Assembly (NCBI RefSeq): GCF_030812195.1
Contig: NZ_JAUSSF010000002.1
Coordinates: 496,001 to 560,000, forward strand
Length of the DNA: 64,000 bases
DNA from: Chryseobacterium lathyri
GTDB lineage: Bacteria; Bacteroidota; Bacteroidia; Flavobacteriales; Weeksellaceae
Direction: 5' to 3'
Part shown: piece after piece, positions 1-8,579 of the stretch
Position numbering within the stretch: position 1 is the first letter of the stretch
Layout: every line of letters starts with the position of its first letter
Program-made: the position numbers and the translations under genes
Notes under the pieces: generated by a model
Seen by the model: only the letters and a program-made list of their open reading frames with translations
The model's database searches: none
What the model was told of the DNA's origin: nothing

Positions 1-113
1 ATTTCAGAACCTAATTTTTTTCCTGTTCGCCCTTTGCCCTCCTTCCCTGTCACCATAGTTTTTCACGATAATTATCATATACATTATCAGAGGGTGGTTA
101 ATTAAAAAATCCG
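1..113. other. Left-edge intergenic sequence, no gene recognised
   Basis: I see no convincing coding sequence in this stretch. It lies upstream of hemA and probably separates it from a gene beyond the window. Short open stretches exist on the minus strand but none resembles a known protein. Confidence 0.5.
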
Positions 114-121
114 TAAATTTG
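114..121 (+). promoter_or_regulatory. Promoter -7 element of hemA
   Basis: TAAATTTG matches the Bacteroidota -7 consensus TAnnTTTG and ends 9 nt before the ATG at 131. The leader would be only a few nucleotides. No good -33 TTG is present at the expected distance. The element overlaps the in-frame TTG at 119, which argues against that start. Confidence 0.6.
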
Positions 122-130
122 CGACTGCTT

Positions 131-1405
131 ATGTTACAGTATTCCAATATTCATCAGACATCAAATTTTGCTGTACTTTCCATTAGCTATGAAAAGGCTG
201 ATGTGGAAACGAGAGGAAAGTTTGCATTTTTTGATGATAACATCAAGAATTTTGTCGCCAGGGTCCACAATATGGATTTGGGGGATGCATTTGTAGTTTC
301 TACATGTAACAGAACCGAGATCTATACCACTTCCCCGAATTATCTCCTGGTAGCAGAGGAATACTGCAAAACAATCGGGGTAAACCTTACAGATTTTCTT
401 CAGTTTGCCAATATTCTCACCAAAGAAGAGGCCCTTATCCATCTTTTCAGGGTGGCAGCCGGGCTGGAAAGTCAAATTATCGGAGATTTTGAGATCATCG
501 GACAAATCAAAAAAGCATACAGCCGTTTTAAAAAAGAAAGACAGAATTCCAATCCATACCTGGAAAGAGCAATCAATGCAGCGATCCAGATTTCGAAAAG
601 AATTAAAAATGAGACAGGAATTTCAAACGGAGCCGCCTCTGTGTCTTATGCTGCTGTTCATTATATTTTAAACAGCCAGAAGAAAATTACAGAAAAGAAT
701 ATCCTTCTTTTGGGTGTGGGTGAAATCGGTCAGAATACAGTTGAAAACCTGGTTAAACATGTCTACCAGCCAAAAATTAAAATTGCGAACAGAACCCAGG
801 AGAAAGCTGAAAAAATTTCCCAGAAATACAGTATACCTCATGTTGATTATTCTGATTTTGACAGGGAATTAAAAAACACTGACATTCTTATTGTTGCCAC
901 AGGAGCCAAACATCCTATCATCAACAAATCTCATTTCCCGAACGGAAAAGAAACTCTGGTGATCGACCTCTCTATTCCTCACAACGTTGAAAAAAACGTT
1001 ACTGAGAATGCAAATGTAACCCTGATTGATGTAGATGAACTTTCAAAACAGATTCAGGAAACGATTCAACAGCGGGAAAAAGAGATTCCAAAAGCTGAAA
1101 AAATCATCAAAGAACTGATGAAAGAGTTTCTGGAATGGGAAAAAAAGAGAAAGCTGGCACCCAATATTCACCATTTCAAAGCCGTTCTGAAGAATATGGA
1201 ACGCAATGAAATGCATAATTTTTATAAAAAGAATAAATACATAAACATCACGGACATGGAGCTTTCTGATAAAATGATCCAGAAAATCACCAACCGTTTT
1301 GCAAAATTTATCATCGATAATCCTCTAAAAGCCGAAGAAATTAGTAAATTAATGCACGAAATATTAGTTGAACAACCAAACAACGAATTCAATGAAAAGC
1401 ATTAG
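131..1405 (+). CDS. hemA: Glutamyl-tRNA reductase HemA
   Basis: HemA reduces glutamyl-tRNA(Glu) to glutamate-1-semialdehyde with NADPH, the committed step of C5-type tetrapyrrole synthesis in the cytoplasm. The 424-residue protein has the usual length and domain order. The N-terminal catalytic domain carries STCNRTEIY with the nucleophilic Cys59. A central NADPH-binding Rossmann domain has a GVGEIGQ loop near residue 195, and a helical dimerisation domain ends the protein. The frame is open from a TTG at 119, but that codon lies inside the predicted -7 element, so ATG 131 is preferred. The 3' end overlaps hemC by 14 bp, which suggests translational coupling and one haem operon. Identification is secure. 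Confidence 0.96.
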   Translation: MLQYSNIHQTSNFAVLSISYEKADVETRGKFAFFDDNIKNFVARVHNMDLGDAFVVSTCNRTEIYTTSPNYLLVAEEYCKTIGVNLTDFLQFANILTKEEALIHLFRVAAGLESQIIGDFEIIGQIKKAYSRFKKERQNSNPYLERAINAAIQISKRIKNETGISNGAASVSYAAVHYILNSQKKITEKNILLLGVGEIGQNTVENLVKHVYQPKIKIANRTQEKAEKISQKYSIPHVDYSDFDRELKNTDILIVATGAKHPIINKSHFPNGKETLVIDLSIPHNVEKNVTENANVTLIDVDELSKQIQETIQQREKEIPKAEKIIKELMKEFLEWEKKRKLAPNIHHFKAVLKNMERNEMHNFYKKNKYINITDMELSDKMIQKITNRFAKFIIDNPLKAEEISKLMHEILVEQPNNEFNEKH

Positions 1406-2300
1406 AATCGGAACAAGAAATTCCGCACTTGCACTTTGGCAGGCAAGAGAGGTTGCCAGGAACCTTCAGAACCGTAATTATTTAACGGAAATTGTTCCTA
1501 TTATATCTTCCGGCGACAAGAACTTAAATCAACCGCTTTATTCTTTAGGAATCACCGGGGTTTTCACAAGAGACCTTGATGTTGCCCTATTGAATGACGA
1601 AATTGATATTGCCGTACACTCTTTAAAGGATGTCCCTACGCAACTGCCTCAAAATATTGAGATCGTTGCTTACCTGGAAAGAGATTTCCCTCAGGATGTC
1701 TTAATAAGAAAGGAATCTGCGCGAAATAAGGAATTCCATGAACTGAAGCTAGCCACAAGCAGCTTAAGAAGAAGAGCATTCTGGTTAAAAAATTATCCTC
1801 ATGCTGAGTTTTCTGATATCCGCGGGAATATTCAGACCCGTCTTCAGAAACTGGAAGAAGGAGATTTTGATGCTACCATTCTGTCCCTGGCAGGAATCAA
1901 GAGAATGAAAATGGATATTGATTATGAAATGCTACCTTTAATGATCCCAGCTGCTTCACAGGGAGTCATTGCTGTTGCCGGACATTCTGATAAAACAGAG
2001 ATCAATGAAATCCTGAGCCAGATCAACCACAAGAAAACCCAGATCTGTGTAGAGATCGAAAGAAATTTCCTGAGCACCCTGGAAGGCGGTTGCACGGCCC
2101 CAATCGGAGCTTTTGCAGAAATGATCGAAAACCAGATCCGTTTCAAAGCTGCTCTTTGCTCTCTTGATGGCAAGAACTGTATTGCTACTGATGAGAACTT
2201 TGAATATAATGACACTGAAAATTTTGGGAAAAAGTTCGCCAAGATCGTTCTTGAAAACGGCGGAAAAGAACTGATGACCGAAATTAAAAATTCGTATTAA
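1392..2300 (+). CDS. hemC: Hydroxymethylbilane synthase (porphobilinogen deaminase) HemC
   Basis: HemC condenses four porphobilinogen molecules into hydroxymethylbilane. The 302-residue protein starts with the family signature MKSIRIGTRNSALALWQA. It has HSLKDVPT in the middle (aspartate/lysine catalytic region) and LEGGCTAPIG, in which Cys234 carries the dipyrromethane cofactor. The frame is open from a TTG at 1368, but ATG 1392 matches the conserved N-terminus. It overlaps the end of hemA. The next haem genes, hemD and hemE, follow after two inserted cell-wall genes. Length and motifs are normal. Confidence 0.97.
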   Translation: MKSIRIGTRNSALALWQAREVARNLQNRNYLTEIVPIISSGDKNLNQPLYSLGITGVFTRDLDVALLNDEIDIAVHSLKDVPTQLPQNIEIVAYLERDFPQDVLIRKESARNKEFHELKLATSSLRRRAFWLKNYPHAEFSDIRGNIQTRLQKLEEGDFDATILSLAGIKRMKMDIDYEMLPLMIPAASQGVIAVAGHSDKTEINEILSQINHKKTQICVEIERNFLSTLEGGCTAPIGAFAEMIENQIRFKAALCSLDGKNCIATDENFEYNDTENFGKKFAKIVLENGGKELMTEIKNSY

Positions 2301-2345
2301 GAATTTTCAAGTAAACCTTACCTTTATTTTCATAGCTGCAGAACA

Positions 2346-2927
2346 ATGAAAAAATCCTTTTTTTTATTCGTATTCCTATTTTGTGTATTTGTTTCAAATG
2401 CCCAGAATAAATTTGGGCTTCAATTGTCCAACTCTGCTTTGACGCTAATAGACAGCTCCGTTAAATACGATCCCACCTATTTTGTGCTCAAATATCCCAA
2501 CGGCGATGTCCCTGCAGACAAAGGAGTATGCACCGATGTTATTATAAGAGCCTATAGAAAACTTGGTATTGATCTGCAAAAAGAAGTACACGAGGACATG
2601 GCAAAGAACTTTTCAAAGTATCCGAAAATCTGGGGGCTAAAAAAGCCTGACACGAATATTGATCACAGAAGGGTTCCCAATCTTGCCGTCTTTTTTTCTA
2701 AATTTGGAAAAGTAAAATCTACTGAAACCAACCCTGCGCTTTATGTTCCGGGAGATATTGTAACGTGGATTTTACCGAGAAACCTGACGCACATCGGAAT
2801 TGTTGTCAATAAAAAATCGGCCGACGGAAAAAGATTCCTGATTGTGCATAACATAGGAGGGGGGCAGGTTTTGGAAGACTGTCTCTTTAAATATACCATC
2901 ACAGGACATTATCAATACCCAAAATAA
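2346..2927 (+). CDS. Secreted DUF1287-family protein, putative NlpC/P60-like cysteine hydrolase
   Basis: The 193-residue protein has a signal peptide (about residues 1-20, ending SNAQ) and so acts in the periplasm or beyond. The rest matches the DUF1287 pattern as I know it: a conserved DKGVCTD segment with Cys62, a LGIDLQ helix, and THIGIVV with His149 followed by a second histidine (VHNIGGG). A Cys at a helix start followed by His in a beta strand resembles papain-like NlpC/P60 peptidases, but this is inference and no activity is established. It sits 45 bp after hemC and 8 bp before a peptidoglycan amidase gene, which supports a cell-wall role. Its presence inside the haem operon is unusual. 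Confidence 0.75.
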   Translation: MKKSFFLFVFLFCVFVSNAQNKFGLQLSNSALTLIDSSVKYDPTYFVLKYPNGDVPADKGVCTDVIIRAYRKLGIDLQKEVHEDMAKNFSKYPKIWGLKKPDTNIDHRRVPNLAVFFSKFGKVKSTETNPALYVPGDIVTWILPRNLTHIGIVVNKKSADGKRFLIVHNIGGGQVLEDCLFKYTITGHYQYPK

Positions 2928-2935
2928 ACTGCTTC

Positions 2936-3592
2936 ATGAAAAATCTTATTTATGCTTTATTGGTATTGTTATCATGTTGTACGAAAGCTCAAACCAACGA
3001 GCTTAAAATCGTCAGTAAGCCTATCGATTATTCTCAGGAGAGAGTCCGTTTAAGTTTAGAGTATCTTAAAGATCATCATAATATTGTACAAAACTCACCA
3101 ACGATTTCGCCTAAAATAATTGTTCTGCATTATACCGCAGGCGGAACTGTTGAAACGAATTATAAATATTTCAATAAGACTCATCTGGAAGCAGCCAGAA
3201 ATGTTTTAAAGAAACAAAGCACTTTAAATGTCTCTTCACAGTTTATTGTAGACCGGGATGGTACCATCTACCAGCTTATGGAGCCCAATATGTTTGCAAG
3301 ACATACCATTGGCCTTAATTACTGTGCAATCGGTATTGAAAACATAGGAAGCAGGAACCAGCCTCTTACGGAAAAGCAGGCTTCAGCCAATGCTCAGCTG
3401 ATTAGATATTTAACAAAAAAGTACAATATAGAATATCTTATAGGCCATTCAGAATATGGTGTGTTCAGAGGTTCTAAACTTTGGAAAGAAACGGATCCGA
3501 ATTATTTCACTATAAAAGATGATCCGGGGAAAGATTTTATGAAAAAAGTAAGATTGCTAGTAACTGATTTACATTTAAAAGACAAGCCTTAA
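2936..3592 (+). CDS. N-acetylmuramoyl-L-alanine amidase (AmpD/Amidase_2 family), exported
   Basis: This 218-residue zinc amidase is predicted to cleave the MurNAc-L-Ala bond of peptidoglycan. The visible Amidase_2 residues are IVLHYTAGG (His65), IGIENIG (Glu135), LIGHSE (His171) and a DPGKDF end (Asp196), matching the H/H/D zinc site plus catalytic glutamate of AmpD. Unlike cytosolic AmpD it carries an N-terminal hydrophobic segment. LLSC around residues 12-14 is a possible lipobox, so it may be a lipoprotein. Its stop codon overlaps the hemD start by one base (TAATG), tying it to the haem genes. The family is clear; the localisation is inferred. Confidence 0.88.
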   Translation: MKNLIYALLVLLSCCTKAQTNELKIVSKPIDYSQERVRLSLEYLKDHHNIVQNSPTISPKIIVLHYTAGGTVETNYKYFNKTHLEAARNVLKKQSTLNVSSQFIVDRDGTIYQLMEPNMFARHTIGLNYCAIGIENIGSRNQPLTEKQASANAQLIRYLTKKYNIEYLIGHSEYGVFRGSKLWKETDPNYFTIKDDPGKDFMKKVRLLVTDLHLKDKP

Positions 3593-4263
3593 TGAAAATT
3601 CTGTTTACCAAAACCATAGATGCCACATTACTATCCAACGAATTAGGATCGGATATCCTGGCTGAATGTATTGAGGTAATCAGGACAGAACCTATAAAAA
3701 CAGCTGCATTTGATTTAAAAAATTACTCACTGATCTTCACAAGTGTGAACGGGGTAAGCTCATTTTTCAACAATCAATTTAAGCCCAACGAGGATTTTAC
3801 AGCAAAAAACTACAATAAAATATACTGCGTCGGAGAAAAAACGAAGCGGGAACTGAGGAAATACGGCTTCGGAACGTTTAAAGTTCTTAAAAACGCCGAA
3901 ACCCTTTCAAGATTTATCATTGGAAACTGCCAGCACGAACAATTCCTTCACTTCTGCGGCAATCTTGCCATTGATGTACTGGATAAGGATCTTCCTTTGC
4001 AGAATATCAGCTACAGAAAGGTCACGATTTACAAAACGGAAGAGATCTACCCTTCCGTACCTGAAAAATATCATGCTGCAGTTTTTTTTAGTCCAAGCGG
4101 AGTTCGTAGTTTTGCAAAACTCAACTCTTTAGAAGGAATGAAGATTTTTTCCATTGGGGAAACTACCTCAGGTGAGCTTAGAAAGCACACTACAGAAGAG
4201 ATCTTCACATCAGAAGAAAACAATCTGGCTTCCATTTTTGAATTGATAAAAAAGGAACTTTAA
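3592..4263 (+). CDS. hemD: Uroporphyrinogen-III synthase HemD
   Basis: HemD cyclises hydroxymethylbilane with inversion of ring D. The 223-residue length fits. Sequence conservation in this family is low, but typical elements are present: a SLIFTSVNGVSSFF strand-helix near residues 48-61, a CVGEKTKREL segment, and AVFFSPSGVRSF near residue 165, all characteristic of the two-domain HemD fold. Context decides the call because it lies between hemC and hemE. It starts one base into the amidase stop codon and is therefore likely coupled to it. Confidence 0.88.
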   Translation: MKILFTKTIDATLLSNELGSDILAECIEVIRTEPIKTAAFDLKNYSLIFTSVNGVSSFFNNQFKPNEDFTAKNYNKIYCVGEKTKRELRKYGFGTFKVLKNAETLSRFIIGNCQHEQFLHFCGNLAIDVLDKDLPLQNISYRKVTIYKTEEIYPSVPEKYHAAVFFSPSGVRSFAKLNSLEGMKIFSIGETTSGELRKHTTEEIFTSEENNLASIFELIKKEL

Positions 4264-4329
4264 ACAGCCACACGCCTGGCTGGTAAAAATAATGAGTGCC
4301 GGCAACGGCCGTATTAGTTTAAATAAATT

Positions 4330-5361
4330 ATGATTAAAAACGACTTATATTTAAAAGCACTCCGCGGAGAAACTGTAGAAAGACCGCCGGTATGGATGAT
4401 GAGACAGGCCGGAAGATATCTGCCGGAATTCATTGCTCTCCGGGATAAATATGACTTCTTCACAAGATGTCAGACTCCTGAGCTGGCTGCTGAGATCACG
4501 ATACAGCCGATCAAAAGATTTCCGTTGGATGCTGCGATCCTGTTTTCTGACATTCTGGTGGTTCCTCAGGCTATGGGAATTGATTTCAAAATGAAGGAAT
4601 CAGTTGGCCCCTGGCTGGATAATCCTATCAGAACAGCGGAACAGGTTCAGAATATTGAAGTCCCTGATGTAAATGATACATTGGGTTATGTTTTTGATGC
4701 GATTGAGCTGACTCTTCAGAAGTTGGATAATGAAATTCCGCTGATCGGTTTTGCAGGCTCTCCCTGGACAATCCTGTGCTACTGTGTGGAAGGAAAAGGA
4801 AGCAAGGCGTTTGACATTGCAAAATCATTCTGTTTCCAGCAGCCGGAAGCGGCTCATTTACTGCTTCAGAAGATCACGGATACTACTATTGCCTATTTGA
4901 AAAGAAAAGTTGAAAAAGGAGTTTCTGCTGTTCAGGTTTTTGATTCATGGGGAGGTATGCTTTCTCCTACAGATTATCAGGAATTCTCATGGCAGTATAT
5001 CAATCAGATCGTTGAAGCATTAAGCCCTCTTACCCATGTCGTGGTATTTGGAAAAGGATGCTGGTTTGCCCTTGAGGATATGACGATGTCAAAAGCATCA
5101 GCTTTGGGCGTTGACTGGACGATTACTCCGGAATTTGCAAGAACACTAACGAATCATACGATGACGCTTCAGGGAAATTTTGATCCTGCGAGATTACATT
5201 CTACACCTGAAACGATCAGGAAAATGGTAACTGAGATGATCAACCGATTTGGAAAAGACAGATATATTGCGAATCTCGGACACGGGATTTTACCGAATAT
5301 TCCTGTAGAAAATGCAGAGGCTTTCATCAGAGCTGTTGTGGACTGGAAACCTAATATTTAA
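4330..5361 (+). CDS. hemE: Uroporphyrinogen decarboxylase HemE
   Basis: HemE removes four carboxyl groups from uroporphyrinogen III to give coproporphyrinogen III. The 343-residue protein carries the first family signature near residues 17-33 ([15 protein letters not shown]) and the second around [19 protein letters not shown]. It also has [10 protein letters not shown] and a C-terminal NLGHGILPN. Length is normal. It follows hemD after 66 bp and is the last gene of the cluster, ending 18 bp before a strong bidirectional terminator. The later enzymes (hemF/N, hemG, hemH) are not in the window. Confidence 0.97.
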   Translation: MIKNDLYLKALRGETVERPPVWMMRQAGRYLPEFIALRDKYDFFTRCQTPELAAEITIQPIKRFPLDAAILFSDILVVPQAMGIDFKMKESVGPWLDNPIRTAEQVQNIEVPDVNDTLGYVFDAIELTLQKLDNEIPLIGFAGSPWTILCYCVEGKGSKAFDIAKSFCFQQPEAAHLLLQKITDTTIAYLKRKVEKGVSAVQVFDSWGGMLSPTDYQEFSWQYINQIVEALSPLTHVVVFGKGCWFALEDMTMSKASALGVDWTITPEFARTLTNHTMTLQGNFDPARLHSTPETIRKMVTEMINRFGKDRYIANLGHGILPNIPVENAEAFIRAVVDWKPNI

Positions 5362-5379
5362 GATTTATTCATAAAAATA

Positions 5380-5411
5380 AAAAGCCCTTTCAGTTGTTTG
5401 AAAGGGCTTTT
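5380..5411. terminator. Bidirectional intrinsic terminator between hemE and sufS
   Basis: A 13-bp perfect inverted repeat (AAAAGCCCTTTCA / TGAAAGGGCTTTT) with a 6-nt loop has A and T runs on both sides. It lies between two convergent genes and can end both transcripts. Confidence 0.9.
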
Positions 5412-5417
5412 ATAGTT

Positions 5418-6638
5418 TTAACTGAGCATTTTCTGAGCTTTCTTAACGCCCTCCACAAGTTTATCAATTTCTTCAAAAGTATTGTAAACAGCAAAACTGG
5501 CCCTTACGGTTCCGGCTATATTGAAGAAGCTCATAATAGGCTGTGTACAGTGATGTCCTGTTCTTACTGCAATCCCCATTTTATCCAGGATCATTCCTAC
5601 ATCGGAAGATATTCCCACGCCTTCCAGATTAAAGGAAACCACCCCTGTTCTATTGGCTTTTTCTCCATAAATCTTTATATTTTCCAGTTCCAGGAGTTTT
5701 CTCTGGGCATATTCCAATAAAGCATTTTCATGATTCTGAATATTTTGCCTGCCTGTTTTTTCAATAAAATCAACAGCAGCGCCCAACGCAATATTTCCTC
5801 CTACATTTGGAGTTCCTGCTTCATACTTAAAAGGAAGCCCGGCATATGTAGTTCCATCGAAAGAGCATGTTGCGATCATCTCCCCTCCTCCGTGAAATGG
5901 CGGAAGCTCTTCCAGGATTTCCTGTTTTCCGTAAAGGATACCGGTTCCCATTGGTGCATACATCTTATGCCCTGAAAATACGAAGAAATCACAATCCATC
6001 TTCTGTACATCGATTTCAAAGTGAGGAGCAGACTGCGCCCCGTCGATCACAATATAAGCCTCTGAATTTTTTCTTGTTTTAGCGATGATTTCTTCTATCG
6101 GATTTACAATTCCCAAAGCATTGGAAACCTGATTTACAGAAACAACCTTTGTTTTTTCACTTAAAAACTCATCTAAATAATTTAATTGAAGAATTCCGTT
6201 TTCATCAATCGGGATCACTCTGAGCTTTGCCCCGGTTCTTTCACAAAGCAGCTGCCATGGAACAATATTGGAATGGTGTTCCAGGTAAGAAATGATAATC
6301 TCATCATCTTTTTTAAGCTTCTGTGTCAGAATATAGGCGATGAGGTTCAGACCTTCTGTTGTTCCTTTTGTAAAAATGACTTCAAAATCATGTTTAGCAT
6401 TGATGAATTTTTGGATCTTCCTTCTCGAAAGTTCCATTTCTTCAGTAGCTAACTGGCTTAACGTATGAATTCCTCTGTGAACATTTGCATTAAGCTCTGT
6501 ATAATAGTCATTCCAGACCTTTAAAACAGAGTCCGGTTTCTGGGATGTTGCTGCATTATCTAAGTAAACCAAAGGCTTACCATTCACTTCGCGGTTTAAT
6601 ATAGTAAACTGACTTCTTATTTCCTGAATGTCAAACAT
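5418..6638 (-). CDS. sufS: Cysteine desulfurase SufS
   Basis: This PLP enzyme removes sulfur from cysteine to supply the SUF iron-sulfur assembly scaffold. The 406-residue protein is a group II desulfurase. It has YLDNAATSQKP near residue 25, the PLP-binding lysine in SGHKMYAP (Lys225), and RTGHHCTQP with the persulfide-forming Cys364. The start matches the usual MFDIQEIRSQF N-terminus, and a TAAATTTG element lies about 40 nt upstream. It is a single gene here. The sufBCD genes it serves are about 36 kb to the right, and no sufE is adjacent. Confidence 0.95.
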   Translation of the reverse strand: MFDIQEIRSQFTILNREVNGKPLVYLDNAATSQKPDSVLKVWNDYYTELNANVHRGIHTLSQLATEEMELSRRKIQKFINAKHDFEVIFTKGTTEGLNLIAYILTQKLKKDDEIIISYLEHHSNIVPWQLLCERTGAKLRVIPIDENGILQLNYLDEFLSEKTKVVSVNQVSNALGIVNPIEEIIAKTRKNSEAYIVIDGAQSAPHFEIDVQKMDCDFFVFSGHKMYAPMGTGILYGKQEILEELPPFHGGGEMIATCSFDGTTYAGLPFKYEAGTPNVGGNIALGAAVDFIEKTGRQNIQNHENALLEYAQRKLLELENIKIYGEKANRTGVVSFNLEGVGISSDVGMILDKMGIAVRTGHHCTQPIMSFFNIAGTVRASFAVYNTFEEIDKLVEGVKKAQKMLS

Positions 6639-6680
6639 TTATAAAAATTTTAAATTAGATTGCTCTTATTTAGAACACTT

Positions 6681-6688
6681 CAAATTTA
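6681..6688 (-). promoter_or_regulatory. Promoter -7 element of sufS
   Basis: Read on the minus strand this is TAAATTTG, the TAnnTTTG consensus, 42 nt before the sufS ATG. No exact -33 TTG is seen. Confidence 0.5.
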
Positions 6689-6802
6689 CGGCTTTTTTTC
6701 TGAAAGGATGTATTGGATTGAGAACTGATACTTGTCAGGCAATAGAAAGATTCGATGGACAGAATAGCCGACAGGTAATTACCTGCTCCTTATCACAAAA
6801 TA

Positions 6803-6835
6803 AAAAAAACCTGTCAAAGATTGACAGGTTTTTTT
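6803..6835 (-). terminator. Intrinsic terminator of prs-rplY
   Basis: The inverted repeat AACCTGTCAA / TTGACAGGTT has a 3-nt loop, and on the minus strand it is followed by a long T run. It lies 24 bp past the rplY stop. The flanking A/T runs could extend the stem to 15 bp. Confidence 0.88.
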
Positions 6836-6858
6836 ATTGTTTATTGAATAAGCAAATA

Positions 6859-7500
6859 TTATTCTGCTGCAGTTTCTTCTGCTGCCGGAGCTGCACCTTC
6901 TTCAGCTACAACCTCTTCCTCTTCATCATCTTCTACTACTGCACCTCCTTTCATTGCATTTCTAGACATCTTAACAGCTACTACAACTGCATTGTCAGGA
7001 TGTACGAAAGAATATCCTTCAGTTTTGATACCTCCAACATAAATCTTGTTACCGATTTTTAAAGGAGTAACATCTACAACTACCTCGTCAGGTAAGTTTG
7101 CAGGGATAGCTTTCACTTTTAATTTTCTGAAAGACTGACGCAAAACACCACCAGCCACAACACCTTTAGAACGTCCGGTAATTCTTACAGGAACTTCCAT
7201 AACCACTGGCTTATCAGCAGATAACTGATAGAAGTCTACGTGTAAAATTTTGTCCGTAATTGGGTGGAACTGAATATCCTGAAGAACAGCTGGAATTGTT
7301 TTTCCGTCTAGTTCAATAGATACCGTGTGTGCTTCAGGAGTGTATACTAAACCTTTGAAAGCTTTCTCTTCAGCAGAGAAGTTTAAAGGCGCTTCACCTC
7401 CATAAACAACACAAGGAACTAATTCAGCATCACGTAAAGCTTTTGTAGACTTTTTGCCCACGCTTTCTCTTTTTGTACCTTGAATTGTAATAGATTTCAT
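6859..7500 (-). CDS. rplY: 50S ribosomal protein L25/general stress protein Ctc
   Basis: This protein binds 5S rRNA in the large ribosomal subunit. The 213-residue form is the long CTC type. The N-terminal L25 beta-barrel begins with the typical [24 protein letters not shown]-terminal TL5-like domain is followed by a very acidic, alanine-rich tail from about residue 190 (EDDEEEE then alternating A/E), common in Bacteroidota L25. It lies 55 bp after prs on the same strand and ends in a strong terminator, so prs-rplY is probably an operon, an arrangement found in many bacteria. Confidence 0.94.
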   Translation of the reverse strand: MKSITIQGTKRESVGKKSTKALRDAELVPCVVYGGEAPLNFSAEEKAFKGLVYTPEAHTVSIELDGKTIPAVLQDIQFHPITDKILHVDFYQLSADKPVVMEVPVRITGRSKGVVAGGVLRQSFRKLKVKAIPANLPDEVVVDVTPLKIGNKIYVGGIKTEGYSFVHPDNAVVVAVKMSRNAMKGGAVVEDDEEEEVVAEEGAAPAAEETAAE

Positions 7501-7555
7501 TTATAAAAATTTTAAAAAATTGTTCTGTTTAATTTTGCAATCCGCTAAAAATCAA

Positions 7556-8494
7556 TTAAATAATAAACTTACTGCTAATTGATTGGTGCTCATGAACCAT
7601 CTTCATAACGTCTGCAAATAATGGGGCGCAAGATAGCACTTTTATTTTAGTTGACAAATTATTTTTAACAGGAATTGAGTCAGTTACAATAACTTCCAAC
7701 AATTTAGAGTTTTCAATATTTTCGTAAGCCTTTCCGGAAAGTACTCCGTGAGTAGCCATCGCTCTTACTGACTTTGCTCCTTTTTCCATTAAGATATCCG
7801 CTGCTTTACAAAGTGTACCTGCAGTATCGATCATATCATCAATAAGGATCACATTTTTACCTTCCACATCACCGATAAGGAACATTTCTTCTACAACATT
7901 TGCTTTTTTTCTTTCTTTATAAGCAATCACTACTTCGGCACTCAGGTGACCTGCATAGTTTTTAGCCCTTTTCGCACCTCCCATATCCGGTGAAGCAATA
8001 GTAAGGTTATCCAGATTTAAAGCTCTGATATAATCTACGAAAATACTTGAAGCATACAGGTGATCTACCGGAATTTCAAAGAATCCCTGAATCTGGTCTG
8101 CATGAAGATCCATGGTCATTATTCTTGTTGCTCCCGCAGCTGTTAATAAATTAGCAACCAGTTTTGCACCTATCGGAGCTCTTGGCTTGTCTTTTCTGTC
8201 CTGTCTTGCAAGTCCGAAATAAGGAATTACAACAGTAATGCTTTTAGCGGAAGCTCTTTTCGCTGCATCAATCATCAATAGTAGTTCTAAAAGATTGTCT
8301 GCAGGCGGGAAGGTAGATCCGATTAGGAAAACTCGTCCTCCTCTTACTGACTCATCCAAAACGGGCTCGAATTCCCCGTCGCTGAACTCCTGAAAGTTGA
8401 TTTTCCCTAACTCTTTCCCATAATATTGGGCAATGTTTTCTGCCAAGTCCTTACTGGTTCTTGTACAAAATAGATAACTTAACTGATCTGCCAT
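7556..8494 (-). CDS. prs: Ribose-phosphate pyrophosphokinase (PRPP synthetase)
   Basis: Prs makes PRPP from ribose-5-phosphate and ATP for purine, pyrimidine, histidine and NAD synthesis. The 312-residue class I enzyme shows FSDGEFEP, the flexible-loop region GLARQDRKDKPR, MDLHADQIQGFF, and the PRPP-binding motif NVILIDDMIDTAGT near residues 213-226. Length and N-terminus are normal. The apt gene at 33383 uses its product. A TAnnTTTG element 22 nt upstream overlaps the T-tract of the preceding terminator. Confidence 0.96.
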   Translation of the reverse strand: MADQLSYLFCTRTSKDLAENIAQYYGKELGKINFQEFSDGEFEPVLDESVRGGRVFLIGSTFPPADNLLELLLMIDAAKRASAKSITVVIPYFGLARQDRKDKPRAPIGAKLVANLLTAAGATRIMTMDLHADQIQGFFEIPVDHLYASSIFVDYIRALNLDNLTIASPDMGGAKRAKNYAGHLSAEVVIAYKERKKANVVEEMFLIGDVEGKNVILIDDMIDTAGTLCKAADILMEKGAKSVRAMATHGVLSGKAYENIENSKLLEVIVTDSIPVKNNLSTKIKVLSCAPLFADVMKMVHEHQSISSKFII

Positions 8495-8515
8495 TTTTAC
8501 TTTTTAAAGATTTTG

Positions 8516-8523
8516 CAAATTTA
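8516..8523 (-). promoter_or_regulatory. Promoter -7 element of prs
   Basis: TAAATTTG on the minus strand lies 22 nt before the prs ATG. It sits inside the T-tract of the lipase terminator, so termination and initiation signals share bases. Confidence 0.55.
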
Positions 8524-8528
8524 AAAAA

Positions 8529-8555
8529 AAACCACAAGAATTGCTCTTGTGGTTT
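8529..8555 (-). terminator. Intrinsic terminator of the fadL-lipase unit
   Basis: An 11-bp perfect inverted repeat (AAACCACAAGA / TCTTGTGGTTT) with a 5-nt loop is followed on the minus strand by eight T. It lies 25 bp past the lipase stop. Confidence 0.88.
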
Positions 8556-8579
8556 CTAAGTTTTTATTTTCCTGTATTA

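Noticed and set aside
119..130. TTG start for hemA in frame upstream of ATG 131
   Set aside because: It lies inside the TAAATTTG promoter element, and family N-termini begin at the ATG.
5394..5720. Plus-strand open frame of 108 codons
   Set aside because: It overlaps the terminator and is antisense to sufS; composition is that of a shadow.
6628..7062. Plus-strand open frame of 144 codons across sufS promoter, terminator and rplY
   Set aside because: It crosses known signals and the rplY tail, and the protein has no recognisable domain.
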